DNA of 64,000 bases. Origin: Neorhizobium sp. NCHU2750. Its GTDB lineage: Bacteria; Pseudomonadota; Alphaproteobacteria; Rhizobiales; Rhizobiaceae. The position numbers and the translations under genes were made by a program. The notes beneath the pieces are model-generated. The model was not told where the DNA came from and ran no database searches. It was given only the letters and a program-made list of their open reading frames with translations. Of the stretch, positions 1 to 9,137 are shown piece by piece. Location of the stretch: positions 682,001 through 746,000 of the forward strand of contig NZ_CP030827.1 in assembly GCF_003597675.1 (NCBI RefSeq), in the 5' to 3' direction. Each line of letters opens with the position of its first letter. The first letter of the stretch is position 1.

Positions 1-363
1 ACCGTGCAGCCGATCATGGAAGAGATCGACCGCGAGGTGGAGGAAGCGGCGGCGACGCTCGGTGCCGACCGTTTCCAGACGATATTCCAGGTGCTGCTGC
101 CGGGGCTCACCCCCGCGATCCTCACCGGCTTCGCGCTCGCCTTCGCCCGCGGCGTCGGCGAATACGGCTCGGTCATCTTCATCGCCGGCAACATTCCCTA
201 TGTCTCGGAAATCGCGCCGCTCCTGATCGTCATCCGGCTGGAAGAATTCAACTATGCCGGCGCCACCGCGATTGCCACCATCATGCTGCTGATCTCCTTT
301 GCCATGCTGCTCGTCATCAACCTCATCCAGGCCTGGAGCCGCAAGAGGTATGGCAATGCGTGA
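1..363 (+). CDS. cysT: Sulfate ABC transporter permease CysT (C-terminal part)
   Basis: This is the last 120 residues of an inner-membrane permease; its start lies before the window. The EAA loop that contacts the ATPase is visible near the beginning (EEAAATLGADRFQ followed by LLPGL), then hydrophobic segments and a short basic C-terminus. Together with CysW it forms the membrane channel that imports sulfate or thiosulfate, driven by CysA. The gene order cysT-cysW-cysA identifies it as CysT rather than a molybdate permease. A repeat element of about 130 bp separates it from cysW, which is unusual because these two genes are normally adjacent or overlapping. Confidence 0.9.
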   Translation, partial: TVQPIMEEIDREVEEAAATLGADRFQTIFQVLLPGLTPAILTGFALAFARGVGEYGSVIFIAGNIPYVSEIAPLLIVIRLEEFNYAGATAIATIMLLISFAMLLVINLIQAWSRKRYGNA

Positions 364-386
364 CACCTTCGTAAATTTCGCAAAAG

Positions 387-517
387 ACCCCTCCCAACCC
401 TCCCCACAAGGGGGAGGGCTTAACCCTGCCGCACTGTCTGTGCCCGGATTGGGCAGGAGTTCGCCGCTTGTCCTCTCCCCCCTTGTGGGGGAGATGGCCG
501 GCAGGCCAGAGGGGGAC
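387..517. repeat. RIME-like palindromic repeat between cysT and cysW
   Basis: The element opens with AGACCCCTCCCAACCCTCCC, contains CCACAAGGGGGAGGG, and closes with GCCGGCAGGCCAGAGGGGGAC. The arms can fold into GC-rich hairpins. Closely related copies lie at 26710-26900, 54771-55054 and 60771-60900, and a half copy lies at 35381-35410. Such Rhizobium intergenic mosaic elements are known in Rhizobiaceae. Here the right edge abuts the cysW start and its AGAGGGGGA could act as a Shine-Dalgarno sequence. Confidence 0.8.
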
Positions 518-524
518 TTTTTCC

Positions 525-1385
525 GTGTCTGAAACATCCCATCGAAAATTCCGCAACCCCGCCGACGAGAGCTTCGCCACCAAGCTGGTCCTCCTCGCGG
601 TCTCGCTCGTCTTCCTTGCCTTCTTCCTCTTCCTGCCGCTCGTCTCGGTCTTCTTCGAGGCATTCCGCAAGGGGTTTGTCACTTATGAGGAATCGCTCAC
701 CGAGCCGGACGCCTGGGCGGCCATCCAGCTGACGTTGACGGTGGCGGCGATTGCCGTGCCGCTCAACCTGATCTTCGGCCTTGCCGCCTCCTGGGCGATC
801 GCCAAGTTCGAGTTCAAGGGCAAGGCCTTCCTGATCACCCTGATCGACCTGCCATTCTCCATTTCGCCGGTCATTTCCGGCCTCGTCTATGTGCTGCTCT
901 TCGGCACCGGCAGCGTTCTCGGGCCACTCCTGAAAAGCTGGGGCATCGAGATCCTGTTTGCCGTGCCGGGTATCGTGCTTGCCACCGTCTTCGTCACCTT
1001 TCCCTTCGTCGCCCGCGAACTCATCCCGCTGATGCAGGATCAGGGCACCGGCGACGAGGAGGCGGCGCTGTCGCTCGGCGCGTCCGGCTGGCAGACCTTC
1101 TGGTATGTGACGCTGCCCAATATCAAATGGGGCCTGCTTTATGGCGTGCTGCTCTGCAACGCCCGCGCAATGGGCGAGTTCGGCGCCGTCTCGGTCGTCT
1201 CCGGCCGCATCCGGGGCGTGACGAACACCATGCCGCTGCATGTCGAGATCCTCTATAATGAGTATAACATGGTCGCGGCCTTTGCCGTGGCATCGCTTCT
1301 GGCGCTGCTTGCCCTTGTCACGCTCGCATTGAAAACCCTTCTCGAACTTCGGTTCGGTGCCGGCGCCGCCGGCGGCAGACATTAA
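525..1385 (+). CDS. cysW: Sulfate ABC transporter permease CysW
   Basis: This 286-residue inner-membrane permease has about six hydrophobic segments and the EAA loop DEEAALSLGASGWQTFW, where it docks on CysA. It pairs with CysT to import sulfate/thiosulfate for cysteine synthesis. I chose the GTG at 525 because it gives the family's usual length and follows AGAGGGGGA at a fitting distance. Earlier in-frame codons translate only the upstream repeat. The gene is 14 bp from cysA, consistent with one transcript. The intervening repeat upstream may weaken coupling to cysT. Confidence 0.9.
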   Translation: MSETSHRKFRNPADESFATKLVLLAVSLVFLAFFLFLPLVSVFFEAFRKGFVTYEESLTEPDAWAAIQLTLTVAAIAVPLNLIFGLAASWAIAKFEFKGKAFLITLIDLPFSISPVISGLVYVLLFGTGSVLGPLLKSWGIEILFAVPGIVLATVFVTFPFVARELIPLMQDQGTGDEEAALSLGASGWQTFWYVTLPNIKWGLLYGVLLCNARAMGEFGAVSVVSGRIRGVTNTMPLHVEILYNEYNMVAAFAVASLLALLALVTLALKTLLELRFGAGAAGGRH

Positions 1386-1399
1386 AGGCTTGAACGCGC

Positions 1400-2437
1400 A
1401 TGGAAGTTCGCATCAACAATATCCGCAAGGAATTCGACCGGTTCGCCGCGCTCAACGATGTTTCGCTCGACATCGGCTCGGGCGAGCTGATCGCGCTGCT
1501 CGGCCCATCCGGTTCCGGCAAGACGACGCTGCTGCGGTTGATCGCCGGTCTCGATTATCCGACGGCGGGCAAGATCTTCTTCGGCGACGAAGACGCCTCG
1601 CGCCATTCGGTGCAGGAGCGTCATGTCGGCTTCGTCTTCCAGCATTATGCCCTGTTCCGCCACATGACGGTGGCGCAGAATATCGGCTTCGGCCTTAAGG
1701 TCCGCCCTGCATCGAGCCGCCCCCCGAAGGCCGAGATCAAAAAGCGCGTCTCCGACCTGCTCGACATGGTGCAGCTCTCGGGACTCGAAAACCGTTATCC
1801 CAACCAGCTGTCGGGCGGCCAGCGCCAGCGTGTGGCGCTTGCCCGCGCCATGGCGATCGAACCGCGTATCCTGCTGCTCGACGAACCCTTCGGCGCACTC
1901 GATGCAAAGGTGAGGAAGGAACTGCGCCGCTGGCTGCGCGAGTTCCATGATCGTACCGGCCACACGACCGTCTTCGTCACCCACGACCAGGAAGAGGCAC
2001 TCGAACTCGCCGACCGCGTCGTCGTTATGAGCCAGGGCAAGATCGAACAGGTGGGTTCGGCCGATGACGTCTATGATCGTCCGGGCTCCCCCTTCGTCTT
2101 CTCCTTCATCGGCGAATCCTCGCATCTGCCGGTCGAGGTCAAGGATGGCACGGTCCTGTTCCAGGGGGAGCCTATCGGCATCTCGCAAGGCGCCGATCAA
2201 GCCGGCGATCTGTTCTTCCGTCCGGAAGATGTGGAACTGACCGACGAGCCGCATGCGCTGTTCGGCAAGGTCACCGCCTGTCGCCGTCTGGCCGGCACGA
2301 GGATTGCCGAGATCGACATCGCCAACAATGGCCACGATCCCTATCACGTCGAGGTCGAGGTGCCGCTGCATGCGCCGATCGAACTGGGCGCCGAAGCCCG
2401 CTTTCGCCCGACCCGCTGGAAGATATTCCAGAAGTAG
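1400..2437 (+). CDS. cysA: Sulfate ABC transporter ATP-binding protein CysA
   Basis: The 345-residue ATPase powers sulfate/thiosulfate import through CysT and CysW on the cytoplasmic face. Walker A (GPSGSGKTT, about residues 35-43), the ABC signature LSGGQRQR, Walker B LLLDEP and the H-loop [11 protein letters not shown] are all present. A C-terminal TOBE-like segment follows (about residues 235-345, containing FFRPEDVEL), as is usual for CysA. It directly follows cysW. Its stop codon abuts the stop of the convergent ClC gene, so no room is left for a separate terminator. Confidence 0.95.
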   Translation: MEVRINNIRKEFDRFAALNDVSLDIGSGELIALLGPSGSGKTTLLRLIAGLDYPTAGKIFFGDEDASRHSVQERHVGFVFQHYALFRHMTVAQNIGFGLKVRPASSRPPKAEIKKRVSDLLDMVQLSGLENRYPNQLSGGQRQRVALARAMAIEPRILLLDEPFGALDAKVRKELRRWLREFHDRTGHTTVFVTHDQEEALELADRVVVMSQGKIEQVGSADDVYDRPGSPFVFSFIGESSHLPVEVKDGTVLFQGEPIGISQGADQAGDLFFRPEDVELTDEPHALFGKVTACRRLAGTRIAEIDIANNGHDPYHVEVEVPLHAPIELGAEARFRPTRWKIFQK

Positions 2438-3772
2438 TCAGGCCGCCCGTTCTTCCGCCCGCCGGGCACGGATCCCGGCGGCTATGAACGGCCGCGACAG
2501 CGCGTGATAGAGCGGTTCGGGCGAGAGCAGCCGCGAGGTGATATAGCCGAGCATCGCTGTCGCCATGACGGGAATGACGGCCTCGTGGTTGCCGGTCATC
2601 TCGATGATGATGACGAAGGCGGTCATCGGCGCCTGTACCACGCCGGCGAAATATCCGGCCATGCCGAGCAGCGCCGAGAGCGTGATGCTGGCGCCGAGAA
2701 GCGAACCGATCGTCGCCCCCATGCCGACGCCGACCGAAAGCGACGGGGCGAATATGCCGCCGGGAATACCGGACACCATCGACAGGAGCGTGCTGGCGAA
2801 CTTTTCGGCAAAGAACATCGGCGAGATCGTCGCGCCCTCCAGCATTTGCCGGGCTTCCTCGTAGCCGGTGCCGAAGGTGCGGCCGCCCGAGATGATGCCG
2901 ATAGCCGCGACGGCGAGGCCGCAAAGCGTTGCAAGTCCGATCATCCGCTTCAGCGGATCGGGCTGTGCCCAGCGGCGGATCCGCCGGGCGGCGCTGATCG
3001 CACCGGCGCTGAATGCGGCTCCCAGCGCACCGCCGCCGATGCCGCAGATCGCCACCAGCGCCCAGTCGAGGCGGGTTGCCACCATCACCGAGGTTTCGCC
3101 GAAATAGGTATAGCTGCCGACAAGCCCGAGTGCCGCAAGGCCGGACAGGATGACCGCCGTCAGTACCAGCCCGTTCGCCCGTGCCTCATAGGTGCGGCTC
3201 ATCTCTTCTATGGCAAAGACGATGCCGGCAAGCGGCGTGTTGAAGGCCGCCGCGATGCCGGCCGCCGAACCGGCAAGGATCAGCCCGCGCGCCTGTGCCA
3301 TGCCGCCGATCCGGGCGGCAGCCAGCATAATCGACGCCCCGACCTGAACCGTCGGTCCCTCGCGTCCGATCGAGGCACCGCAGAACAGCCCGACGACAGT
3401 CAGCACGATCTTTCCGGCCGCTACCTTCAGTGACAATAGCGCCGAGCGGCTCGTCTCTTCGCGCAGATGGCGGGCGGCGATCGCCTGCGGAATGCCGCTG
3501 CCCTGCGCATTGGGAAATACCCGGATGGCAAGGAAGGCACAAAGCGCAAAGCCGGCCGGCGTCAGGACCAGCGGGATCAGGAACGCATAGGGGCCGCTCG
3601 CCGTCATCGCCTGAAACAGCGCATGCGCCTTGTCCGCCGCCGCCGCAAAGCCGACGCTGACGACGCCGATCATCAGCGCGCCGATCCAGAACACGATCCT
3701 TCGCTTCCACACCGTCCACGAGCCTCGCATCACGCGGGAGCGACGGAACATCTTGGATCTGCGATAGGACAT
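2438..3772 (-). CDS. ClC-family chloride channel / H+-Cl- exchanger
   Basis: The 444-residue polytopic membrane protein carries the three anion-selectivity motifs of the ClC family: GSGIP at residues 91-95, GREGP at 136-140 including the gating glutamate, and GGIFAPSL further on. The IEEM sequence matches the region holding the proton glutamate of E. coli ClC-ec1, so an exchanger is more likely than a passive channel. There is no C-terminal CBS domain. It is convergent with cysA and divergent from the lysyltransferase gene. The start is uncertain: no good ribosome binding site precedes 3772, and ATGs at 3751 and 3730 are alternatives. Known bacterial relatives help in acid resistance; that role here is inference. 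Confidence 0.88.
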   Translation of the reverse strand: MSYRRSKMFRRSRVMRGSWTVWKRRIVFWIGALMIGVVSVGFAAAADKAHALFQAMTASGPYAFLIPLVLTPAGFALCAFLAIRVFPNAQGSGIPQAIAARHLREETSRSALLSLKVAAGKIVLTVVGLFCGASIGREGPTVQVGASIMLAAARIGGMAQARGLILAGSAAGIAAAFNTPLAGIVFAIEEMSRTYEARANGLVLTAVILSGLAALGLVGSYTYFGETSVMVATRLDWALVAICGIGGGALGAAFSAGAISAARRIRRWAQPDPLKRMIGLATLCGLAVAAIGIISGGRTFGTGYEEARQMLEGATISPMFFAEKFASTLLSMVSGIPGGIFAPSLSVGVGMGATIGSLLGASITLSALLGMAGYFAGVVQAPMTAFVIIIEMTGNHEAVIPVMATAMLGYITSRLLSPEPLYHALSRPFIAAGIRARRAEERAA

Positions 3773-4012
3773 GCTGGGGTGCCGGGCTTGGAAATGAGAC
3801 TTTGCTTATTCGCCTCATTGCCCGGCTTTGCAACCCTTTCGGCAGGGAAAACCCGGCCTGCCGGCCTTTATCCGGTCGCTGTTGCGCACTTGTCTATGCA
3901 GGCCCGTCGAAGTCCGGCCCATGTGTCGCAGCCGCTACATCTTTGAGGCGTAAGAAACGCTAAATGAAACTGCGGTAAGCAGGAACGGATCCAACGTCTT
4001 TACAGGCACTCC

Positions 4013-5176
4013 ATGTCGGCTCAAGTCGATGAAATCGGCCATCAGGAAGAGCATCGGCGTGTGCCGCGTGCTATGGCCTATTCGTTTGCCAGCCTGGGGA
4101 AAAATGGGACCCGACCTGCCTTTCTGGCACGGCTTGTCGCTCCCCGGTCGCGAACGGCAATACGCAAGGACGTCCGCAGGGGGCCGTCGCCGGAAGAGAT
4201 GGAAAAAGCACTCGCCATCCTTGCGACCCAGGCCAATGCCAGTGCCGGTCTCGTGCGTCTCGGCGACAAGCGCATCCTGTTTTCCGATTGCGAGCAGGCT
4301 TTCATCATGTATGCCCAGCACGGCTATTCCATGGTGGCGCTGTTCGATCCGGTCGGCCCCCGCGAGGTCTGGCCGCATCTCCTGGAAAAATTCCTCGCCG
4401 CGGCGCAGGGTGAGGGTCGTCGGCCGGTCTTCTATCAGGTGTCGAAAGATTTTCTGCCGCATGCCTTCGATGCCGGCCTGCGCCCCTACAAGCTCGGCGA
4501 ACAGGCGGTTGTCGACCTGACGCGGTTTGACCTGAAGGGTGGTGCCTGGCTGAAGTTGCGCCGCTCGATCAATCGCGCCGAGCGTGACGGGCTGCAGTTT
4601 TCCATGCTGGCGGCCGATGAGGTGCCGGAGGTAATCGACGAGCTTCTTTCGGTCTCGCGCGCCTGGCTCGCCTCCCATAACGCATCCGAAAAGGGCTTTT
4701 CGCTCGGCACCTTCGATCCGGCCTATGTCAAGGCCGGTCCGGTCGCCGTGATCCGCCTCGATGGCCGCATCGTCGCCTTTGCCAATATCCTCGAAGCGGG
4801 CGGCCATGGCGATGCCTTCATTGATCTGATGCGCCATGTGCCCGATACCCATCGCGGCATGATGGACCTCCTGTTCGTGCGCATCATGGAACACATGAAG
4901 GCGAAGGGTTTCCTCACGCTCAATCTCGGCATGGCGCCGCTTGCCGGCCTTGCCGATCACCATTGTGCCCCGCTCTGGAACCGGCTTGGCCGCGAGATCT
5001 TCGAATTCGGCGAGCGCTTCTATAATTTTCGCGGCGTGCAGGCCTTCAAGTCCAAATTCGATCCGGTCTGGCAGCCGCGTTATCTCGTCGTGGCGGGCCG
5101 CGGCCTGCCGCTTGCGTCGCTCTTCGATGTCACCATGCTGATCGGCGGCGGCCTGCGGGGAATCTTCCGTCGATGA
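4013..5176 (+). CDS. Lysyl-phosphatidylglycerol synthase catalytic domain, no flippase domain (LpiA-like)
   Basis: The 387-residue protein matches only the cytosolic half of MprF/LpiA (DUF2156, a GNAT-like fold that moves lysine from Lys-tRNA to phosphatidylglycerol). Recognisable parts are the lysine/arginine-rich stretch WLKLRRSINRAERDG, the GFSLGTFD loop, MDLLFVRIMEHMK and the C-terminal FYNFRGVQAFKSKFDPVW. Rhizobial LpiA is normally about twice this length, with an N-terminal multi-span flippase. None is encoded upstream, where a divergent ClC gene ends 240 bp away. The stop overlaps the acvB start (ATGA at 5173), as in the known lpiA-acvB operon. No strong ribosome binding site precedes 4013; the ATG at 4073 is an alternative. 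Confidence 0.85.
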   Translation: MSAQVDEIGHQEEHRRVPRAMAYSFASLGKNGTRPAFLARLVAPRSRTAIRKDVRRGPSPEEMEKALAILATQANASAGLVRLGDKRILFSDCEQAFIMYAQHGYSMVALFDPVGPREVWPHLLEKFLAAAQGEGRRPVFYQVSKDFLPHAFDAGLRPYKLGEQAVVDLTRFDLKGGAWLKLRRSINRAERDGLQFSMLAADEVPEVIDELLSVSRAWLASHNASEKGFSLGTFDPAYVKAGPVAVIRLDGRIVAFANILEAGGHGDAFIDLMRHVPDTHRGMMDLLFVRIMEHMKAKGFLTLNLGMAPLAGLADHHCAPLWNRLGREIFEFGERFYNFRGVQAFKSKFDPVWQPRYLVVAGRGLPLASLFDVTMLIGGGLRGIFRR

Positions 5177-6540
5177 AGGCCCTTCCGGTCGCGCTTGCCA
5201 TCATCACCGTCATTGTTGCTGCCACCGAGTTCTGTCGCGGGCGCCCGGCCGACCATGCGATCGTCAGCCTGCCGACCACCCGCATCAGCGATCCCGGCGC
5301 CAAGCAGAAGGGCATCGTCGTGCTGCTGTCCGATGATAACGGCTGGGACGCGCCGGAAGAGCGCATGTCGGCGGCCCTGACGGATGACGGAGCGGTCGTC
5401 GTCGGCGTCGACCTGCCGCAATATTACGCGGCGCTTGGCGCAGAGAAGCGCGACTGCCTCTATCTCGTCTCCGATATCGAGGAGTTGAGCCGCCGCATTC
5501 ACCGCGACCGCGCCATGACCAGCTACCGGCCGCCGCTCATTGCCGGCATCGGCGGTGGTGGATCGCTGGCGTTGGCAATTGCCGCCCAGACACCGTTATC
5601 GACCATCGGCGGCACGCTCGCCGTCGATCCCGAGGCATCGATCCCGCTGTCGAAGATCCTCTGCACCCCGGCGCCGAAGACCGCCACCGCCGATGGCATG
5701 ACCTACGGCCTCACGGAAGGCGCATTGCCGAATGCGGTGGATGTCGTCTTCACCGCGACCGGAGACGCTGCCGGGCGCAGCCATGTCGACGAGCTGAAGC
5801 GCTCGCACCCCGCCATCGAGGTGACTTCCGATACGCAACGGCCCGACGAGGCGTTTCTGGCCGCCACCCGCAATGTGCTGAGCCAGGAGGCGACAAGCCG
5901 CTCTCCGCTCGACCTGCCGATCATCCCGATCGAGACGAAGCCGACCCGCAACACGATGGCGGTCATCTATTCTGGCGATGGTGGCTGGCGCGACATCGAC
6001 CAGAAGCTCGGCACCCATCTGCAGGCCGAAGGTATCCCGGTCGTCGGGGTCGATGCGTTGCGCTACTTCTGGAACGAGAAGACCCCGGACGAGACCGCCG
6101 CCGATCTCTCTCGCATCATCGATACCTACAAGGCGCTCTGGAAGGTCGAGAACGTCGTGCTCATCGGCTATTCCTTCGGCGCCAACATCCTGCCGGCGAC
6201 CTATAAACGGCTTCCCGAAGGCGACCGCAGTTCCGTCCGCCTCGTCTCGCTTCTCGCCCTGTCACACCAGGCCGATTTCGAGATCGCCGTCACCGGCTGG
6301 CTGGGTTATGCCGGTGCCGGCAGGCACGGTGATCCGGTGGACGATCTTGCGGGGATCGAGCCGGCCAAGATCCAGTGCATCCATGGCGTCGAGGAGGAAG
6401 ACAGTGCCTGTCCCGCGGTCGAGGCCATCACCGGCGCCGAGGTCCGCTCATGCCCCGGCGGCCATCATTTCGACGGTGACTACGAGGCGCTGACCGGGCT
6501 GATCATCGACAGGCTGGACGGGCTTCCGCCGATGATGTGA
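5173..6540 (+). CDS. acvB: AcvB/VirJ-family periplasmic lysyl-phosphatidylglycerol hydrolase
   Basis: The 455-residue protein begins with a signal peptide (residues 1-22), so it acts in the periplasm. It has two VirJ-like alpha/beta-hydrolase halves. The C-terminal half keeps the nucleophile motif GYSFGA (Ser334) and a late GGHHFDGDY histidine region. The N-terminal half has GIGGGGS where the elbow should be, so it looks catalytically degenerate. In Agrobacterium, AcvB removes lysine from lysyl-phosphatidylglycerol made by LpiA and is needed for virulence. The length matches Agrobacterium AcvB. Translational coupling (ATGA) with the synthase fits a make-and-remove pair. Confidence 0.92.
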   Translation: MKALPVALAIITVIVAATEFCRGRPADHAIVSLPTTRISDPGAKQKGIVVLLSDDNGWDAPEERMSAALTDDGAVVVGVDLPQYYAALGAEKRDCLYLVSDIEELSRRIHRDRAMTSYRPPLIAGIGGGGSLALAIAAQTPLSTIGGTLAVDPEASIPLSKILCTPAPKTATADGMTYGLTEGALPNAVDVVFTATGDAAGRSHVDELKRSHPAIEVTSDTQRPDEAFLAATRNVLSQEATSRSPLDLPIIPIETKPTRNTMAVIYSGDGGWRDIDQKLGTHLQAEGIPVVGVDALRYFWNEKTPDETAADLSRIIDTYKALWKVENVVLIGYSFGANILPATYKRLPEGDRSSVRLVSLLALSHQADFEIAVTGWLGYAGAGRHGDPVDDLAGIEPAKIQCIHGVEEEDSACPAVEAITGAEVRSCPGGHHFDGDYEALTGLIIDRLDGLPPMM

Positions 6541-6634
6541 ACGGCGCTCGAACCGGCCCGGCAGGCGGTTGCCCTTGCCAACAACCGCGCTCACGCGCAT
6601 CATGCATCGCAATTGCAACGCGGGAATTGATGCC

Positions 6635-6922
6635 ATGGCAAAGTCGACGAAAACAGCAACCATTCCCTCGCTCCGGGTCGAACCGGAACTGCGTGCAGCG
6701 GCGGAAAGCGTGCTTGAAAGGGGAGAAACACTCTCTGCCTTTGTCGAGAACGCTTTGAAGAAGCAGGTTCAGTACCGGAAAACCCAGGCGGAGTTCATTG
6801 CCAGAGGTTTGGCTTCGTTGGCCGAGGCAGAGAAAACCGGAGTCTACTATACGTCGGACGAAGTCCTCGGCGAATTGAAGGAAATGCTGGAGGCCAAGCG
6901 GGCCAAGAAGCATGATTCATGA
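6635..6922 (+). CDS. YlcI/YnfO-like antitoxin
   Basis: This is a small basic protein of 95 residues. Its N-terminal part (TIPSLRVEPELRAAAESVL) looks like the ribbon-helix-helix fold of YlcI/YnfO and RelB/ParD-type antitoxins. The C-terminal part (GVYYTSDEVLGELKEMLEAK) resembles toxin-wrapping helices. The ATG at 6635 is preferred over the upstream ATGs because the conserved part begins there. The stop overlaps the toxin start by ATGA at 6919, typical of a toxin-antitoxin pair. It presumably neutralises the toxin and represses the operon. Confidence 0.8.
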   Translation: MAKSTKTATIPSLRVEPELRAAAESVLERGETLSAFVENALKKQVQYRKTQAEFIARGLASLAEAEKTGVYYTSDEVLGELKEMLEAKRAKKHDS

Positions 6923-7218
6923 CCTACAGGGTTCAGCTCACCAAAGATGCCCGCCAGGATCTGCGACGCCTTTATGCCTACTTGCTGGATTGGGACGAGC
7001 ACGCTGCCGCGCGGGCGCTGGAGGCCATCACCGGCGCAATGAGGATGCTGGAAACATTTCCGTTTTCGTGCCGCAAGGCCGCAGACGGAGATCCGCTGCT
7101 GCGTGAGCTCATCGCTCCCTTCGGCGCTTCCGGCTATGTCATTCTCTTTCGCATCGATGGAAGCGATACGGTTACTGTCGCGGCCATCCGCCACCAGCGC
7201 GAAGATGACTACCACTGA
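6919..7218 (+). CDS. RelE/ParE-family toxin
   Basis: This 99-residue protein matches the RelE/ParE plasmid-stabilisation family: YRVQLTKDARQDLRRLYAYL at the start, a central FPFSCRKA turn, then ELIAPFGASGYVILFRI and the terminal VTVAAIRHQREDDYH strand. The C-terminal HxRE..Y pattern is characteristic. Its target, gyrase (ParE) or ribosome-bound mRNA (RelE), cannot be told from sequence. It is translationally coupled to the antitoxin at 6635. Its stop codon abuts the end of convergent betA with no spacer. Confidence 0.85.
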   Translation: MTYRVQLTKDARQDLRRLYAYLLDWDEHAAARALEAITGAMRMLETFPFSCRKAADGDPLLRELIAPFGASGYVILFRIDGSDTVTVAAIRHQREDDYH

Positions 7219-8868
7219 CTACCGGTCGCTCACCATCGCCCGCGGATTGACCCAGGGCTCCTGGTTGCTTCGGGGCAGGGGCGTCTTGCCGAGAATATGG
7301 TCCGCCGCCTTTTCCCCTGTCATGATCGATGGCCCGTTGAGATTGCCATAGGTGACATGCGGGAAGATCGATGAATCCGCCACGCGCAGGCCCTCCACAC
7401 CAATGACCCGGCATTCGGGATCGACCACGGCCATCGGATCATCAGCGCTCCCCATCCTACAGGTGCCGCAGGGGTGATAGGCGCTCTCCAGATGCTCGCG
7501 CAGGAAGGCGTCGATCTCGTCGTCGCTCTCAACCTTTTCGCCCGGCTGGATTTCCGGTCCGCGATAATCGTCGAATGCTTTTTGGCTGAAGATCTCGCGG
7601 GTCAGCCGCACGCAATGACGGAATTTGATCCAGTCTTCCTCGTGGCTCATGTAGTTGAAGCGGATCACCGGATCGTCCTTCGGATCTGCCGAGCGCAGCG
7701 TCACGGCGCCGCGCGATTTCGACAGGTTGTAGCCGACATGCACCTGGAAACCATGGCTTTTCGCCGCCGCCTTGCCGTCATAGGAGATTGCGACGGGCAG
7801 GAAGTGATACTGGATATCCGGCTGCTTCAGCCCCGGTTCGGAACGCAGGAAGGCACAGGCCTCGAACTGGTTGGAGGCGCCCAAGCCCCCCTTGGTCATC
7901 AGCCATTGTGCGCCCGCGACCCCCTGCCAGAACCATGGCAGCCAGGAATAGAGCGACACCGGTTTGGTCGAGACCTGCTGGAAATAGAATTCCATATGGT
8001 CCTGCAGATTGGCGCCGACGCCCGGCCGGTTGACCTTCACCTCTATGCCGAGCGATGTCAGATGCTCCGCCGGGCCGATGCCCGACAGCATCAACAGTTT
8101 CGGCGAGTTGAACGACGAGGCGGCAACGATCACCTCGCGATTGGCCGTGATCACCTCCGGCACGCCGCGCCGCAGCACCTCGACGCCGGTCGCACGGCCG
8201 TTTTCGATGACGATCTTCTGCGCATGGCCATGGACGATCTCGACATTCTTCCGCTTCATCGCCGGCCGCAGATAGGCATTGGCGGCAGACCAGCGGCGAC
8301 CCTGATGGATCGTCTGCTCCATCAGCCCGAACCCTTCCTGCTTCGAACCGTTGTAATCCTCGGTCGTCTCGAAACCCGCCTGCGCGCCCGCCTGGATGAA
8401 GGCGTGGAACAGCGGGTTGTTGACCGGCCCGCGCTGCACATGCAGCGGCCCGTCCGTGCCGCGCCAGCCCTCTTCGCCGCCGTGGCTATGTTCCATCCGC
8501 TTGAAATAGGGCAGCACGTCGGCATAGGCCCAGCCGCGGGCACCGAGTTCTTCCCAGCGATTATAATCCTCCGCATGGCCGCGCACATAGACGAGCCCGT
8601 TGATCGACGACGAACCGCCCAGCACCTTGCCGCGCGGCGCGGTGATGCGGCGATTGTTGAGCTTCGGCTCGGGCTCGGACAGATAACCCCAGTTGTAGCG
8701 CTTCATGCTCATCGGCCAGGCGAGAGCCGCCGGCATCTGGATGAACGGCCCGTAATCCGACCCGCCCGCCTCGATGACGATCACCGAATGCCTGCCATCT
8801 TCCGACAGGCGGTAAGCCATGGCAGACCCTGCCGAGCCGGAACCGATGATGACGAAATCTGCCTGCAT
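7219..8868 (-). CDS. betA: Choline dehydrogenase
   Basis: The 549-residue GMC-family flavoprotein oxidises choline to betaine aldehyde at the membrane. The N-terminal FAD-binding motif [13 protein letters not shown] is at residues 8-20, followed by IEAGG. GMC signature 1 ([18 protein letters not shown]) and the C-terminal catalytic region ([10 protein letters not shown], then [13 protein letters not shown]) are intact. It is the last gene of betC-betB-betA. A 269 bp gap containing a repeat separates it from betB, so its expression may be uncoupled. The start at 8868 has GGGAACAG upstream. Confidence 0.95.
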   Translation of the reverse strand: MQADFVIIGSGSAGSAMAYRLSEDGRHSVIVIEAGGSDYGPFIQMPAALAWPMSMKRYNWGYLSEPEPKLNNRRITAPRGKVLGGSSSINGLVYVRGHAEDYNRWEELGARGWAYADVLPYFKRMEHSHGGEEGWRGTDGPLHVQRGPVNNPLFHAFIQAGAQAGFETTEDYNGSKQEGFGLMEQTIHQGRRWSAANAYLRPAMKRKNVEIVHGHAQKIVIENGRATGVEVLRRGVPEVITANREVIVAASSFNSPKLLMLSGIGPAEHLTSLGIEVKVNRPGVGANLQDHMEFYFQQVSTKPVSLYSWLPWFWQGVAGAQWLMTKGGLGASNQFEACAFLRSEPGLKQPDIQYHFLPVAISYDGKAAAKSHGFQVHVGYNLSKSRGAVTLRSADPKDDPVIRFNYMSHEEDWIKFRHCVRLTREIFSQKAFDDYRGPEIQPGEKVESDDEIDAFLREHLESAYHPCGTCRMGSADDPMAVVDPECRVIGVEGLRVADSSIFPHVTYGNLNGPSIMTGEKAADHILGKTPLPRSNQEPWVNPRAMVSDR

Positions 8869-8970
8869 TATCTGCTGTTCCCTTTATTATGGCATTCGGC
8901 ATAAACGCGTCGTCGCTGACCCCTCACCAAGCGCGTCCAGCGATCGGCTTCGCCTCTCGCGGACTTGCTA

Positions 8971-9119
8971 TCCTCTCCCGCAAGGGGAGAGGAAAAACTC
9001 GCGGCACTCTCATGCCCGAAGTCGAGCCGGCGCTTGGGGCACCCTTCCTCTCCCCTTGCGGGAGAGGATACGAAGGCCGGGTGAGCGCAGCGAACCCTTG
9101 GCCGAAGTTGGTGAGGGGG
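8971..9119. repeat. Palindromic repeat (second family) between betB and betA
   Basis: The two ends are near inverted copies: TCCTCTCCCGCAAGGGGAGA on the left and CCTCTCCCCTTGCGGGAGAG in the middle, followed by GGTGAGCGCAGCGAACC and ending in GGTGAGGGGG. The structure resembles rhizobial mosaic repeats, but the core differs from the RIME-like elements elsewhere in the window. The transcript could fold into a long hairpin between betB and betA, which might attenuate or stabilise parts of the operon mRNA. Confidence 0.7.
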
Positions 9120-9137
9120 CTATCCCACTCACTTGTC

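Noticed and set aside
7474..8904. 476-codon plus-strand frame opposite betA
   Set aside because: betA has all GMC oxidoreductase motifs on the minus strand; the plus frame has none.
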